Of a DNA stretch of 64,000 bases, positions 1 to 9,226 are shown one piece after another. A model generated the notes under the pieces. The model was not told where the DNA came from and ran no database searches. It saw only the letters and a program-made list of their open reading frames with translations. The number at the start of each line of letters is the position of its first letter. Positions within the stretch are counted from its first letter, which is position 1. The translations under genes were made by a program, and so were the position numbers. Source of the DNA: JANLVI01 sp031363915 (GTDB lineage: Bacteria > Vulcanimicrobiota > Vulcanimicrobiia > Vulcanimicrobiales > Vulcanimicrobiaceae); contig JANLVI010000026.1 in the NCBI GenBank assembly GCA_031363915.1, positions 93,197 through 157,196 of the forward strand. Reading direction: 5' to 3'.

Positions 1-1305
1 GAAGTCCATGCTCACCGCGCGGATGTGCATCTTAGGCCCCGGCACTTTGGCAGAAAATCGCAGCGAGACGCCTTCTTCGGGCTGAATTTTCATGACGAGC
101 ACGTTGTTGTCGATCGAATCGCCGGCCTCACCGAAGAGCCGATGCGGAATCCCTTTGAAGCGGACCGCGATCTCCGAATACTTACGTGCGAGGCGTTTTC
201 CGGAGCGCAGGTAGAATGGAACCTCGGCCCAGCGCCAGTTATCGATGTAGAACTTGACCGCCGCGTACGTCTCGGTATTCGAGTTTGGGGCGACGTCGGG
301 TTCGTCGCGGTATCCCTGCACCGATTTTCCGTCGATCAAGCCCGCTGCGTATTGTCCGCGCGCGGCGTCGTACATCACGCGATCGGGATCGATCGGGCGC
401 AGCGCCGAGAGAACCTTGAACTTCTCATCGCGGATGTTATCGGCGTTCGGCGAGACGGGCGGTTCCATCGCGACGAGCGCGAGTAAATTGATCACGTGAT
501 TTTGAATCATGTCGCGCAAGGCACCCGCATTGTCGTAATAACCGCCGCGCAGTTCGACGCCGACTGTCTCCGAGGCCGTGATCTGAATCGAATCGACGTA
601 ACGGCGATTCCAGAGCGGCTCGAAAATAACGTTTGCGAAGCGCAGGGCCATGATGTCTTGCACGGGCTCTTTGCCGAGGTAGTGATCGATGCGGTAGATC
701 TGTTTTTCGTCGAACGCTTTACCGACCGTCGCTTGAAGCGAACGCGCAGATTGTAAATCCGTGCCGAACGGCTTCTCGATGATGATGCGCGTCCAGCCCT
801 TGGGGTTGTCTTTGGGGCCGAGCCCCGCTTGCGCGAGCATTTCGACGATCTTGCCGAAGACCGAAGGCGGCGTCGAGAGATAGAAGAGACGGTTGCCGCC
901 CGTTTGCAGCTCTTCATCGTTTTTCTCGAGCTGTTCTTTGAGCGCTTTATACGCGGCGACATCGTCGAAGGAACCGGCGATGTAGGAAAGTTTGTTTGCG
1001 AAGTCCGCCCATAGCGGATCGCGTGCGGGTCCCGAACGCGAGAACTCATCGACGCTCTTTTTCATCTCGTCGCGGAATTCTTCGGGCGAAAATTCCGACC
1101 GCGAGAAGCCGACGATGCCGAAGTTGGCCGGCATGATGTCGCCCAGCCGCAAGTTATACATCGCGGGCAGCAGCATGCGTTTCATTAGGTCGCCCGAGGC
1201 GCCGAAGAAGACGATGCTGCACGGGTCGCTGATGCGATTGCTCGCAACGCCCGCGCGCAGTGGGTTCTCATCGAGGTTCGGACGATCGAGGGTGATCTCG
1301 GACAT
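1..1305 (-). CDS. zwf: Glucose-6-phosphate 1-dehydrogenase, C-terminus beyond window
   Basis: Oxidises glucose-6-phosphate to 6-phosphogluconolactone with NAD(P)+, the entry step of the oxidative pentose phosphate pathway in the cytosol. The 435 visible codons show the nucleotide-binding motif GASGDL (residues 35-40) and the active-site signature RIDHYLGKE near residue 205. Family members are about 490-510 aa, so roughly 60-70 C-terminal residues lie outside the window. Start is the ATG whose A is at 1305; it follows the gnd stop by 9 bp. Last gene of the minus-strand unit tkt, tal-pgi, gnd, zwf, so it is almost certainly cotranscribed with them. No frameshift seen in the visible part. Confidence 0.97.
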   Translation of the reverse strand, partial: MSEITLDRPNLDENPLRAGVASNRISDPCSIVFFGASGDLMKRMLLPAMYNLRLGDIMPANFGIVGFSRSEFSPEEFRDEMKKSVDEFSRSGPARDPLWADFANKLSYIAGSFDDVAAYKALKEQLEKNDEELQTGGNRLFYLSTPPSVFGKIVEMLAQAGLGPKDNPKGWTRIIIEKPFGTDLQSARSLQATVGKAFDEKQIYRIDHYLGKEPVQDIMALRFANVIFEPLWNRRYVDSIQITASETVGVELRGGYYDNAGALRDMIQNHVINLLALVAMEPPVSPNADNIRDEKFKVLSALRPIDPDRVMYDAARGQYAAGLIDGKSVQGYRDEPDVAPNSNTETYAAVKFYIDNWRWAEVPFYLRSGKRLARKYSEIAVRFKGIPHRLFGEAGDSIDNNVLVMKIQPEEGVSLRFSAKVPGPKMHIRAVSMDF

Positions 1306-1314
1306 GTTCGCTCC

Positions 1315-2241
1315 CTACTTTTTCGCCGCCGCCCCATCGGCAGCAGGCTCCGCTTTGATGGCGTGGCCGCCGAACTGATTGCGCAGCGCGGCGATGACTT
1401 TGGCGGAGAACGATTCGTCCTGGCGGGAGACGAAGCGCGAGAGCAGCGACATCGTGATGACGGGTGCGGGGACGTTTTGATCGATCGCGGCCTGCACGGT
1501 CCAGCGCCCTTCGCCCGAATCTTCCACGAAGCCGCGCACCGTCGAGAGCGTCTGATCTTCTTTGAACGCAAGTTCGGCGAGTTCTAAGAGCCACGAACGT
1601 ACGACCGAGCCATGGAGCCAAAGTTCCGAGAGTTGGTGCAGATCGTACTTGAATGGCGAGGTGTCGAGGATCTCGAAGCCTTCACCGTATGCGGCAAGCA
1701 TGCCGTACTCGATGCCGTTGTGGACCATCTTCGAGTAGTGGCCGGCGCCGACGGGGCCGACGTGCGCGTAGCCGTTCTCCGGGGCGAGCGTGACGAACAC
1801 GGGCTCGCAGCGTTTCACGGCGGTATCCGCACCGCCCACCATCAGGCAGTAGCCGTTTGCGAGGCCCCAGACGCCGCCCGAGGTTCCGGCGTCGATAAAG
1901 TCGACGCGCTTCGTCTTGCAGCGCTCGGCGCGCGCCTGCGAGTCTTTCCAATTCGAGTTGCCGCCGTCGATGATGATATCGCCCGGCGCTAAGAGTCCGA
2001 GCAGTTCGTCGATCGTCGATTCGGTCGGTGCGCCTGAGGGCACCATGATCCACATTGCGCGCGGAGCCTTGAGTTTCGCGACGAGGTCCGCGAGGCCGCT
2101 AGAGCCCGTCGCGCCTTCGGATACGGAATGAGCGATTGCGTCCGCCGAGCGGTCGTACACGACCACCTCGTGCTTGCCGCGTAAAAGACGCGTCGTCATA
2201 TTCGCGCCCATTTTTCCAAGTCCGATCATTCCCAATTGCAT
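1315..2241 (-). CDS. gnd: 6-phosphogluconate dehydrogenase, short (NAD-type) form
   Basis: Oxidatively decarboxylates 6-phosphogluconate to ribulose-5-phosphate. The 308-aa protein has an N-terminal Rossmann fold with GLGKMG (7-12), the substrate-binding GGNSNWKDS (93-101) and the family hallmark AGTSGGVWGL (118-127). At about 300 aa it belongs to the short GntZ/YqeC-like class rather than the 470-aa dimeric class; short forms are often NAD-preferring, which is known for the family and not shown here. It lies 36 bp downstream of tal-pgi and 9 bp upstream of zwf, completing the oxidative branch. Confidence 0.96.
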   Translation of the reverse strand: MQLGMIGLGKMGANMTTRLLRGKHEVVVYDRSADAIAHSVSEGATGSSGLADLVAKLKAPRAMWIMVPSGAPTESTIDELLGLLAPGDIIIDGGNSNWKDSQARAERCKTKRVDFIDAGTSGGVWGLANGYCLMVGGADTAVKRCEPVFVTLAPENGYAHVGPVGAGHYSKMVHNGIEYGMLAAYGEGFEILDTSPFKYDLHQLSELWLHGSVVRSWLLELAELAFKEDQTLSTVRGFVEDSGEGRWTVQAAIDQNVPAPVITMSLLSRFVSRQDESFSAKVIAALRNQFGGHAIKAEPAADGAAAKK

Positions 2242-2277
2242 GGTTGGCCGAGCCCCATTTCGGAAAGTGTGTGTGCG

Positions 2278-5118
2278 TTACGCTTTGGCAGTGGCAACAT
2301 CGTCGACGGCCGCGGCGAGTGCCGCAAGTCCGTGCGCGAGGTTGCCGGGGAAGTGGATGCGCGCGCCGCGCCGGTCGCGTTTATCGAGCGATTCGAAATC
2401 GCCGAGCGCCTGCGAGCGCTCCAGCGTGCGGAATCCGGTCATGCCGGGGATGTCGAGGTCGAACGGGACGTCGGCGGTGATCTGCAGATAGACGCCCGAG
2501 GGCGGGCCACCTTTATGAAGCTGACCCGTCGAGTGGAGGAAGCGCGGTCCAAACCCAACCGTCGTTGCAACGCGGAATGTATCGCGGATTTTCGTGCGCA
2601 CGGCACGGAAAAAGGCGATGTGCTCGGGCGTCATCGCGACGTACGCGTTAAGCGCGACGTAATCGCCGGGGCGAATTTGCGCGGCGATCGCGGCGATGGC
2701 GGAATCCAAGTCGCCGCCAAGGTTGACGCTCGCCGAACCTTTGAGCGGGATGATGGCCGCATCCGTCGTCGTGAGTTTGGCCGCGGGCTCGGAGAACTTC
2801 CCGTTTTGCGCGTACTCGGCGAGCAGCCGTTTCGTGTTGTCTTTGGACTCCTGGACATTGGGTTGATCGAAGGCATCAATACCGATGACCGAGCCCGCCG
2901 CTGCCGTTGCGATCTCCCAGGTGAAGAACTGCTCGCCGATATCGAGTGCGTCGGTCATCTGCAAACGGATGACGGGATGTCCGGCGGCTGCGAGTTCATC
3001 GAGCCGTTTTTCCGTCGCGGCATCGGCGTTCGGTAATCCCGCGCCGACGTAGACGAACGTCCGGTCCGTGCGGTACGCATCGACCGCACCGAGCGGTTCA
3101 CCCTCAATCGGAACGATGCCGGTTCCGGATTTACCGGTGGACTCGGCAATGAGCTGTTCGGCCCAGGCGCCAAAGGCCGCGAGCAGTGGATGTGTGACGA
3201 TCGTGAGTTTATCGTGGCCGGCTTTGGCAAGGCCGCCGATCGCCGAGCCGAACTTCATCCCCGGTGCGTCGGCGACTTTAATTGAGGCGGCATTTGCGAA
3301 CATCGCGCCCATCGCACGATCGAGGATCGTCGTGATGTCGTATCCCGCAAGCGCTGCGGGAACCATACCGAAGTACGAGAGCGCCGAGTAGCGTCCGCCG
3401 ATGTCCGGTGCGTTGATGAAGGTGCGTAGGAAATTGTGCGCTTTGGCATCAGCTTCGAGTTTCGTTGCGGGATCGGTGATCGCGACGAACTGATCGCCGG
3501 CCGTCGTCGAACCAACGAGTTTCTGCACTTTATCGTAGTAGTAACGGAAGAACGCTTCGGGTTCGGTCGTCGTGCCCGATTTCGAGGCGACGATGAAGAG
3601 CGAGGTCTTGATGTCGAGTACATCGTCGAGGGCTTTCACTTGCACGGGATCGGTCGAGTCGAGGACGTGCAACTGCGGAAAACCGGCGATGCGGCCGAAC
3701 GTCGCACGCAAGACATCGGGCGCAAGCGAACTGCCGCCCATGCCGAGCACGACGACGTGATTGAATCGCTTCGCACAGCCTTCTGCAAACGACACGATGT
3801 CGTCGGCTGCCGCGTGCGTGACTTGCGGGATGTTCAGCCATCCGAGCGCGTTTTTGATGATGGCGACGTGAGCGGGATCGGCCGACCACGGAGCGGGATC
3901 ATGCTTCCAAAGTTTATTGAGGAAATCGCCCTCACTCAACGTTGCAAGCGCCGCGTCCGCGTCGGCCTTAGCTTTTCCCAGTTCTAAGGACACCCGTTCG
4001 TGCGAGCCCTCAGCGAGCGCTTTTTGCTTGTACTCGATTGCGGAGAGCAGCGCCGTGAACGAATCTGCGAACGATGCCAAGCCGTCGACGAGAAGTTTTT
4101 CGGTCACATCGAAGAGCGAGATCTGGCCGGCGGCAAGATCGGCGAGGACGGTTCGTGCGCCGTCCAAATCGGAGAGAACCGTGTCGGCGACGACTTTGCC
4201 GTGATCGAGCAGCGCGTCGAGCGTCGGTGGCGGGACGGTGTTGACGGTTTCTTTGCCGATCACTGTCTCCACGTACATGAGGTCGCCGTACGCCGGATTC
4301 TTGGTGCCGGTCGACGCCCAGAGCGGACGCATGACGTGGGCACCGGCGGCGCGAGCCTTTGCGAAGCGTTCGCCGTGAAAGATCCCAAGAAAGCGCTGGT
4401 AGGTCATCTTCAGATTTGCGACGCCGGCTTTGCCGAGCAGATGGTCGAATTTGTTGCCCGCCGCGATCTTTGCTTCGAGCTGTTTATCGACGGCACTATC
4501 GATACGTGAGACGAAGACACTTGCGACCGAGGCGATCGTATCGACCGGCTCGCCGCGACCGATGCGGTCTTCGATCCCTTTCACGTAGGCAAGTGCGGCC
4601 GTTTCGTAACGGTCGACATCGAAGAGCAAGGTGACGTTCACGTTGATGCCGGCGCCGATAACGGCGCGAATCGCCGGCGCACACTCCGGCGTACCCGGAA
4701 TTTTGATCATGACGTTGGGACGATCGACCGCGGCCCACAGTCGCTTCGCCGCATCGATCGTGCCATCGGAATCTCGCGCTAAGGTCGGCGCGACTTCCAA
4801 GCTCACGTAGCCGTCGAGGCCTTTGGTCGACTCGTAGAGCGGACGGAAGAGATCACAGGCGCTGCGGATGTCTTGCACGGCGAGCGCTTCGAAGAGTCGC
4901 TGCGGGTCGTGCTCGGTCCCGACGAGCGATTTGAGTTGCCTGTCGTAGTCGTTTCCGCTGCCGATCGCCTTCTCAAAAATCGTCGGATTCGACGTCATGC
5001 CGCGCAAGCCGAGATCGATGAGCTTCTGCAGTTCGCCCGAGGGGAACATGCTGCGTCGGATGTTGTCGAGCCAGATGCTCTGGCCGACGGCGGTGAGGTC
5101 GTGAATTTGCGTGCCCAT
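2278..5118 (-). CDS. tal-pgi: Bifunctional transaldolase / glucose-6-phosphate isomerase
   Basis: Fusion of two sugar-phosphate enzymes in one 946-aa polypeptide. Residues 1 to about 365 are a transaldolase: TSNPTIFEKAI at 42-52 and the Schiff-base lysine K139 in MIKIPGT. Residues about 395-946 are phosphoglucose isomerase: GMGGSSLAP (459-467) and SKSGTTTEP near 511-519, both sugar-phosphate binding loops. The linker (about 370-395) is Ala/Lys/Glu rich. Fused Tal-Pgi proteins are known in several phyla. Here the fusion links the product of the non-oxidative branch (fructose-6-phosphate) back to the Zwf substrate, fitting a cyclic pentose phosphate route. The start lies 14 bp after the tkt stop. 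Confidence 0.96.
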   Translation of the reverse strand: MGTQIHDLTAVGQSIWLDNIRRSMFPSGELQKLIDLGLRGMTSNPTIFEKAIGSGNDYDRQLKSLVGTEHDPQRLFEALAVQDIRSACDLFRPLYESTKGLDGYVSLEVAPTLARDSDGTIDAAKRLWAAVDRPNVMIKIPGTPECAPAIRAVIGAGINVNVTLLFDVDRYETAALAYVKGIEDRIGRGEPVDTIASVASVFVSRIDSAVDKQLEAKIAAGNKFDHLLGKAGVANLKMTYQRFLGIFHGERFAKARAAGAHVMRPLWASTGTKNPAYGDLMYVETVIGKETVNTVPPPTLDALLDHGKVVADTVLSDLDGARTVLADLAAGQISLFDVTEKLLVDGLASFADSFTALLSAIEYKQKALAEGSHERVSLELGKAKADADAALATLSEGDFLNKLWKHDPAPWSADPAHVAIIKNALGWLNIPQVTHAAADDIVSFAEGCAKRFNHVVVLGMGGSSLAPDVLRATFGRIAGFPQLHVLDSTDPVQVKALDDVLDIKTSLFIVASKSGTTTEPEAFFRYYYDKVQKLVGSTTAGDQFVAITDPATKLEADAKAHNFLRTFINAPDIGGRYSALSYFGMVPAALAGYDITTILDRAMGAMFANAASIKVADAPGMKFGSAIGGLAKAGHDKLTIVTHPLLAAFGAWAEQLIAESTGKSGTGIVPIEGEPLGAVDAYRTDRTFVYVGAGLPNADAATEKRLDELAAAGHPVIRLQMTDALDIGEQFFTWEIATAAAGSVIGIDAFDQPNVQESKDNTKRLLAEYAQNGKFSEPAAKLTTTDAAIIPLKGSASVNLGGDLDSAIAAIAAQIRPGDYVALNAYVAMTPEHIAFFRAVRTKIRDTFRVATTVGFGPRFLHSTGQLHKGGPPSGVYLQITADVPFDLDIPGMTGFRTLERSQALGDFESLDKRDRRGARIHFPGNLAHGLAALAAAVDDVATAKA

Positions 5119-5132
5119 CGTATCCTTCGTTT

Positions 5133-7121
5133 CTAAACGCCGGCGAGCAAGCCCGAAGCAACGTCGGCGACGTGCTCGGGCGTGAAGCCGAATTCTTTTG
5201 CAATCGCGGGAGCGGGGGCTGAGGTTCCGAAGTGGTCCAAACCGTACGCTATCCCACGATCGCCGACGTACTTGTGCCAGCCGAACGTCGATCCGGCTTC
5301 GAGTGAGACGCGCGCCTTTACCGCCGCCGGCAAGATTGTCTCACGGTAGACCGCCGGTTGTGCATCGAAGAGTTCCATGCACGGCATCGACACGACACGC
5401 GCGTGCGTTCCGCGCTCGCTAAGTTTCTTCGCCGTATCGATGGCTAGTGAAACCTCCGACCCCGTCGCGATCAAGATGAGTTCGACGGCGCCGGTGGGCT
5501 CGTGAATGATGTACGCGCCTTTGTCGACCGCCGCAGTACGCTCGCCGAGGAACGGAAGTTTCTGACGCGAGAGCACGAGCGCCCACGGTCCCGTCTCCGG
5601 TTGGATGGCAAGCTTCCACGCTTCAAGCGTTTCGAGGGCGTCGGCCGGTCGCACGACGCGGAAGTTCGGCGTCGCGCGCAAGGTTGCGAGCTGCTCGATC
5701 GGCTGGTGCGTCGGGCCGTCTTCACCGAGCCACACCGAGTCGTGCGTGAGCACGTAAATCGAGCGGATATTGTTGAGTGCGCCGAGGCGCATCGCCGGCT
5801 TCATGTAGTCGACGAAGTTGAAGAACGTCGCGCAGAACGGCAGGAGTCCACCGTGGAGCGCGATGCCGTTGATCGCGGCTGCCATCGCGTGCTCGCGCAC
5901 GCCGAAGTGCATGTTGCGGCCGTCGTAGGTGCCGGGTTCGAAATCGCCCGCGCCTTTGAGGTACGTCTTCGTGGAGGGATCGAGATCAGCCGAGCCGCCG
6001 ACGAGTTCGGGCAGGGCGCTCGCAATTGCGTTCATGATCGTGCCGCCCGATTCACGCGTGGCGACCGATCCGTTTTCCGCATTGAACGTCGGCCACGGAA
6101 TCGTGTCGGGGAGTTTGCCGTCGCGCGTGCGTTCGAACTGCGCGGAAAGCGCTGCGTTCGCGACTTTCCACTTATCGTAGTACGCGTTCCAGTCGGTTTC
6201 GAGCTTGGCTCCGGCGGCGGCGCGTTCGCGCCAGAACGCGGCGACGGCATCCGGAATGAGGAACGTTGGTTTGAGCGGCCAGTTCAAGGCTTCTTTCGTT
6301 TTCGTGACGTTGTCGGCGCCGAGCGGCTCGCCGTGCGCGGCCGACGTCCCGGCGCGCGGCGAGCCGTAGCCGATCGTCGTTCGCACGATGATGATCGAGG
6401 GTTTGTCGCTCACGGCTTTGGCGGCAACGATTGCCTTATCGATCGCCTCGACTTCTTCGCCCGCCTCGACGTGCTGCACGTGCCAGCCGTACGCAGCGTA
6501 GCGCATGCCGACATCTTCGCTAAAAGATTTCTCGGCTGGGCCCGCGAGCGTGACTTTGTTGTCGTCGTAAAATAGGATCAGCTTGCCGAGCGAGACGTGT
6601 CCGGCAATCGAGGACGCCTCGCTCGAGATGCCTTCCATCATATCGCCGTCGCCGGCCATAACATATGTATGATGATCGACCAGCGGCTCCGTCCCGCGAT
6701 TGTAGACCGCGCCTAAGTGGGCCTCGGCCATCGCCATGCCGACGGCGTTCCCGACGCCTTGGCCGAGCGGGCCGGTCGTGACTTCGACTCCCGCGGTGTG
6801 ATGGTACTCGGGATGGCCGGGTGTGCGGCTGCCGAGCTGGCGGAACGATTTGAGGTCGTCGAGCGAAAGGTCGTAGCCGGCGAGGTGCAGGAGCGCGTAG
6901 AGGAGCGCTGAGGCATGACCGGCGCTCAAAACGAAGCGGTCGCGGTTGAACCAGTTGGGGTTCGTGGGGTTGTAACGCAGGTGGCGCGACCAGATGGTGT
7001 AGGCGGTTGCGGCAGCGCCGAGCGGCATCCCGGGGTGGCCCGAGTTCGCTTTCTGCACCGCGTCGACCGCAAGAAAACGGATTGTATTGATGCGCTCTTC
7101 GTCGACGGTAGAATTCGGCAC
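5133..7121 (-). CDS. tkt: Transketolase
   Basis: Thiamine-diphosphate enzyme moving two-carbon units between sugar phosphates. The protein has the N-terminal AVQKANSGHPG substrate/ThDP region, the cofactor motif GDGDMMEG and, further on, the C-terminal conserved HDSVWLGEDGPTHQP segment. About 662 aa, the usual length. I place the start at the GTG at 7121, preceded by GAGG with a 6-nt gap; an in-frame ATG at 7166 would add 15 residues but has no visible ribosome binding site. First gene of the pentose phosphate operon, divergent from dapD with about 107 bp between the chosen starts. Confidence 0.95.
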   Translation of the reverse strand: MPNSTVDEERINTIRFLAVDAVQKANSGHPGMPLGAAATAYTIWSRHLRYNPTNPNWFNRDRFVLSAGHASALLYALLHLAGYDLSLDDLKSFRQLGSRTPGHPEYHHTAGVEVTTGPLGQGVGNAVGMAMAEAHLGAVYNRGTEPLVDHHTYVMAGDGDMMEGISSEASSIAGHVSLGKLILFYDDNKVTLAGPAEKSFSEDVGMRYAAYGWHVQHVEAGEEVEAIDKAIVAAKAVSDKPSIIIVRTTIGYGSPRAGTSAAHGEPLGADNVTKTKEALNWPLKPTFLIPDAVAAFWRERAAAGAKLETDWNAYYDKWKVANAALSAQFERTRDGKLPDTIPWPTFNAENGSVATRESGGTIMNAIASALPELVGGSADLDPSTKTYLKGAGDFEPGTYDGRNMHFGVREHAMAAAINGIALHGGLLPFCATFFNFVDYMKPAMRLGALNNIRSIYVLTHDSVWLGEDGPTHQPIEQLATLRATPNFRVVRPADALETLEAWKLAIQPETGPWALVLSRQKLPFLGERTAAVDKGAYIIHEPTGAVELILIATGSEVSLAIDTAKKLSERGTHARVVSMPCMELFDAQPAVYRETILPAAVKARVSLEAGSTFGWHKYVGDRGIAYGLDHFGTSAPAPAIAKEFGFTPEHVADVASGLLAGV

Positions 7122-7228
7122 AAAAAACCTCGCACGACTCGGGGGGAAGGCGAAGTTCGCCGCCATCCCGGCCGTTCATGCCGTATGTTAACGGGTCCGT
7201 CGGGGTCGGCGGCGTAAGCCCGCTTGCG

Positions 7229-8089
7229 ATGAAGCTAAAGCAGTGGGAACAAGAGATCGATGCGCTCGCCGCCGACCCCGGGGACGTGCGCGGTAAAGCG
7301 GGCAAGGTGGTCGACAAAGTCATCGCGGCGCTCGACGAGGGGCGACTGCGCGTCTGCGAGCCAAGTGACGGTAGCTGGATCACGCACGCTTGGATCAAAC
7401 GCGCGATCCTGCTGTATTTCGCGCGGCTCGAGAGCGTGATCGTCGGAACTCCCGGCGCTTCGCGCGGCAAATCAGCCGAAGACCTGCGCGACGTCGTGCC
7501 CTCGTATTACGATAAAGTGCCGACCAAACGCAACTACGAGGAACTGGGCGTGCGCTGCGTGCCGCCGGGCGTCGCGCGCTACGGCTCGTTTCTTGCCAAA
7601 GGCGTCATTTTGATGCCGGGCTACGTCAATATCGGCGCGTATGTCGATGAAGGCTCGATGGTCGACACGTGGGCCACGGTCGGCTCGTGCGCGCAGATCG
7701 GCAAAGGCGTGCATCTCTCCGGCGGCGTCGGTATCGGCGGCGTACTCGAACCGGCCCAGGCGCAGCCCGTCGTGATTGAAGACGGCGCTTTTATTGGTTC
7801 GCGCTGCATCGTGGTCGAAGGCGTCCGCGTCGGCGCGGAAGCCGTGCTCGGTGCCGGCGTCGTGCTCACCGCAAGTACGCCGATCATCGATGTGAGCGGC
7901 AACGCGCCCGTAACGACCAAAGGCAGCATCCCGCCGCGTAGTGTCGTCATCCCCGGAGCCCTGCCGAAGAAATTTCCCGCGGGCGACTTCGGCGTACCCT
8001 GCGCGCTCATCATCGGGACGCGCACCGAAAACACCGATCGCAAAACCTCGCTCAACGCCGCGCTCCGCGATTTCGAGGTTGCGGTATGA
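7229..8089 (+). CDS. dapD: 2,3,4,5-tetrahydropyridine-2,6-dicarboxylate N-succinyltransferase
   Basis: Succinyl-CoA-dependent step of the succinylase branch of lysine/meso-diaminopimelate synthesis. The 286-aa protein has the N-terminal helical domain with SWITHAWIKRAIL, then a left-handed beta-helix of hexapeptide repeats with GAYVDEG, MVDTWATVGSCAQIGK and GGVGIGGVLEP, which match the DapD family closely. I prefer ATG 7229 because E. coli-type DapD (about 274 aa) begins just there; an in-frame ATG at 7178 would add 17 Gly/Val-rich residues. The stop overlaps the next gene by 4 bp (ATGA), implying translational coupling. Confidence 0.95.
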   Translation: MKLKQWEQEIDALAADPGDVRGKAGKVVDKVIAALDEGRLRVCEPSDGSWITHAWIKRAILLYFARLESVIVGTPGASRGKSAEDLRDVVPSYYDKVPTKRNYEELGVRCVPPGVARYGSFLAKGVILMPGYVNIGAYVDEGSMVDTWATVGSCAQIGKGVHLSGGVGIGGVLEPAQAQPVVIEDGAFIGSRCIVVEGVRVGAEAVLGAGVVLTASTPIIDVSGNAPVTTKGSIPPRSVVIPGALPKKFPAGDFGVPCALIIGTRTENTDRKTSLNAALRDFEVAV

Positions 8090-9225
8090 ACCCCAAGCTC
8101 CTCGGGATCGAACCCTCGGTCATCCGCGCGCTTGCGGCAAAGAAGACGCCGGATTCGATCGACCTCGGGCTTGGCGAGCCGACCCTCAGACCGCAGCAGC
8201 GGTTCTTCGAGGCTGCGACGCGCTGGGTCGCCGAGAACGGCACGAAATATACCGTAAACGCGGGCGATCTCGCCACACGCGAGCGCATCGCCGCGCATTT
8301 CAACTATCCGGGGATGGCGAATGCGAGTAATGTCTGCATGATGACGGGCTCGCAAGAAGCCGTCTTCGTGACGATCAAGACGATGTTCGATCCGGCGCTT
8401 CACGAATTGCTCATCGTTGAACCTGCGTTCCCGGCGTACGCCAAGATGGCGCAACTCGAAGGCATCGCGACGCGCCGTGTCGCGATGCGGGCCGAAGACG
8501 ATTTTGCCTATGATGTTGATGCGATTCTTGCCTCGATCGGACCGCGGACGCGCATGATCGCGATCGGCTCGCCCGCCAATCCCACGGGTGCGGTGCTGCG
8601 GCGCGCGGATGCAAAACGGCTCGCCGATGCGTTGCTCGCGCGCGGCGGCGAACCGATTTGGGTGCTGCACGACGAGATTTATCGCGAACTGACCTACGTT
8701 GTGGATCCGGGCTACATGGCCGCAGTGTATCCCTACACGATCGTCGCCAACTCGCTCTCGAAATCCAACGCGCTCACGGGGATGCGTATCGGATGGATCA
8801 TCGCGCCCGACGGAGCGATCGAGAAAATCGTGCAGACGCACTCCTGGGTGACGGCGACCGCGAACGTATTCGGACAACGTATCGCGTTTGAAATTTTCGG
8901 CGAACCGGGAGCGCTGCAAGAACAATTTTACTGGTATCGCGATCAGCGCACGAAGGTCGTCGCCGCATTGCAAAGCAGCGGCATGCGTTTCATCGAACCC
9001 GACGGCGCGTTCTACGCGTGCGTGAAATTGCCGGGTGGGATGGACTGCCTTGCCGCGGCGACCGAACTCGTCGAACAGCGCGGTGTCGTTGCGATCCCGG
9101 GGAAGATCTTTGGCTCGACTCTTGCCGGCTGGCTGCGTTTGAGCTGGGTCGCGCCGATCGACAAATTTACGGAGGGTATTCGCCGAATCGCGGCCCTCGA
9201 AGCGCCACGCGCGGCAAGGCTTTAA
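8086..9225 (+). CDS. dapC: Class I/II PLP aminotransferase, probable succinyl-DAP aminotransferase
   Basis: Fold-type I aminotransferase of 379 aa. The PLP-binding lysine is K226 in the SLSKSNALTGMR segment; GSPANPTG and HDEIYREL supply the usual cofactor contacts. It overlaps dapD by 4 bp, so the natural guess is N-succinyl-LL-2,6-diaminopimelate aminotransferase, the next reaction. The sequence alone supports only a class I/II aminotransferase; aspartate- or alanine-type specificity cannot be excluded. No dapE is adjacent. Confidence 0.8.
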   Translation: MNPKLLGIEPSVIRALAAKKTPDSIDLGLGEPTLRPQQRFFEAATRWVAENGTKYTVNAGDLATRERIAAHFNYPGMANASNVCMMTGSQEAVFVTIKTMFDPALHELLIVEPAFPAYAKMAQLEGIATRRVAMRAEDDFAYDVDAILASIGPRTRMIAIGSPANPTGAVLRRADAKRLADALLARGGEPIWVLHDEIYRELTYVVDPGYMAAVYPYTIVANSLSKSNALTGMRIGWIIAPDGAIEKIVQTHSWVTATANVFGQRIAFEIFGEPGALQEQFYWYRDQRTKVVAALQSSGMRFIEPDGAFYACVKLPGGMDCLAAATELVEQRGVVAIPGKIFGSTLAGWLRLSWVAPIDKFTEGIRRIAALEAPRAARL

Positions 9226-9226
9226 C

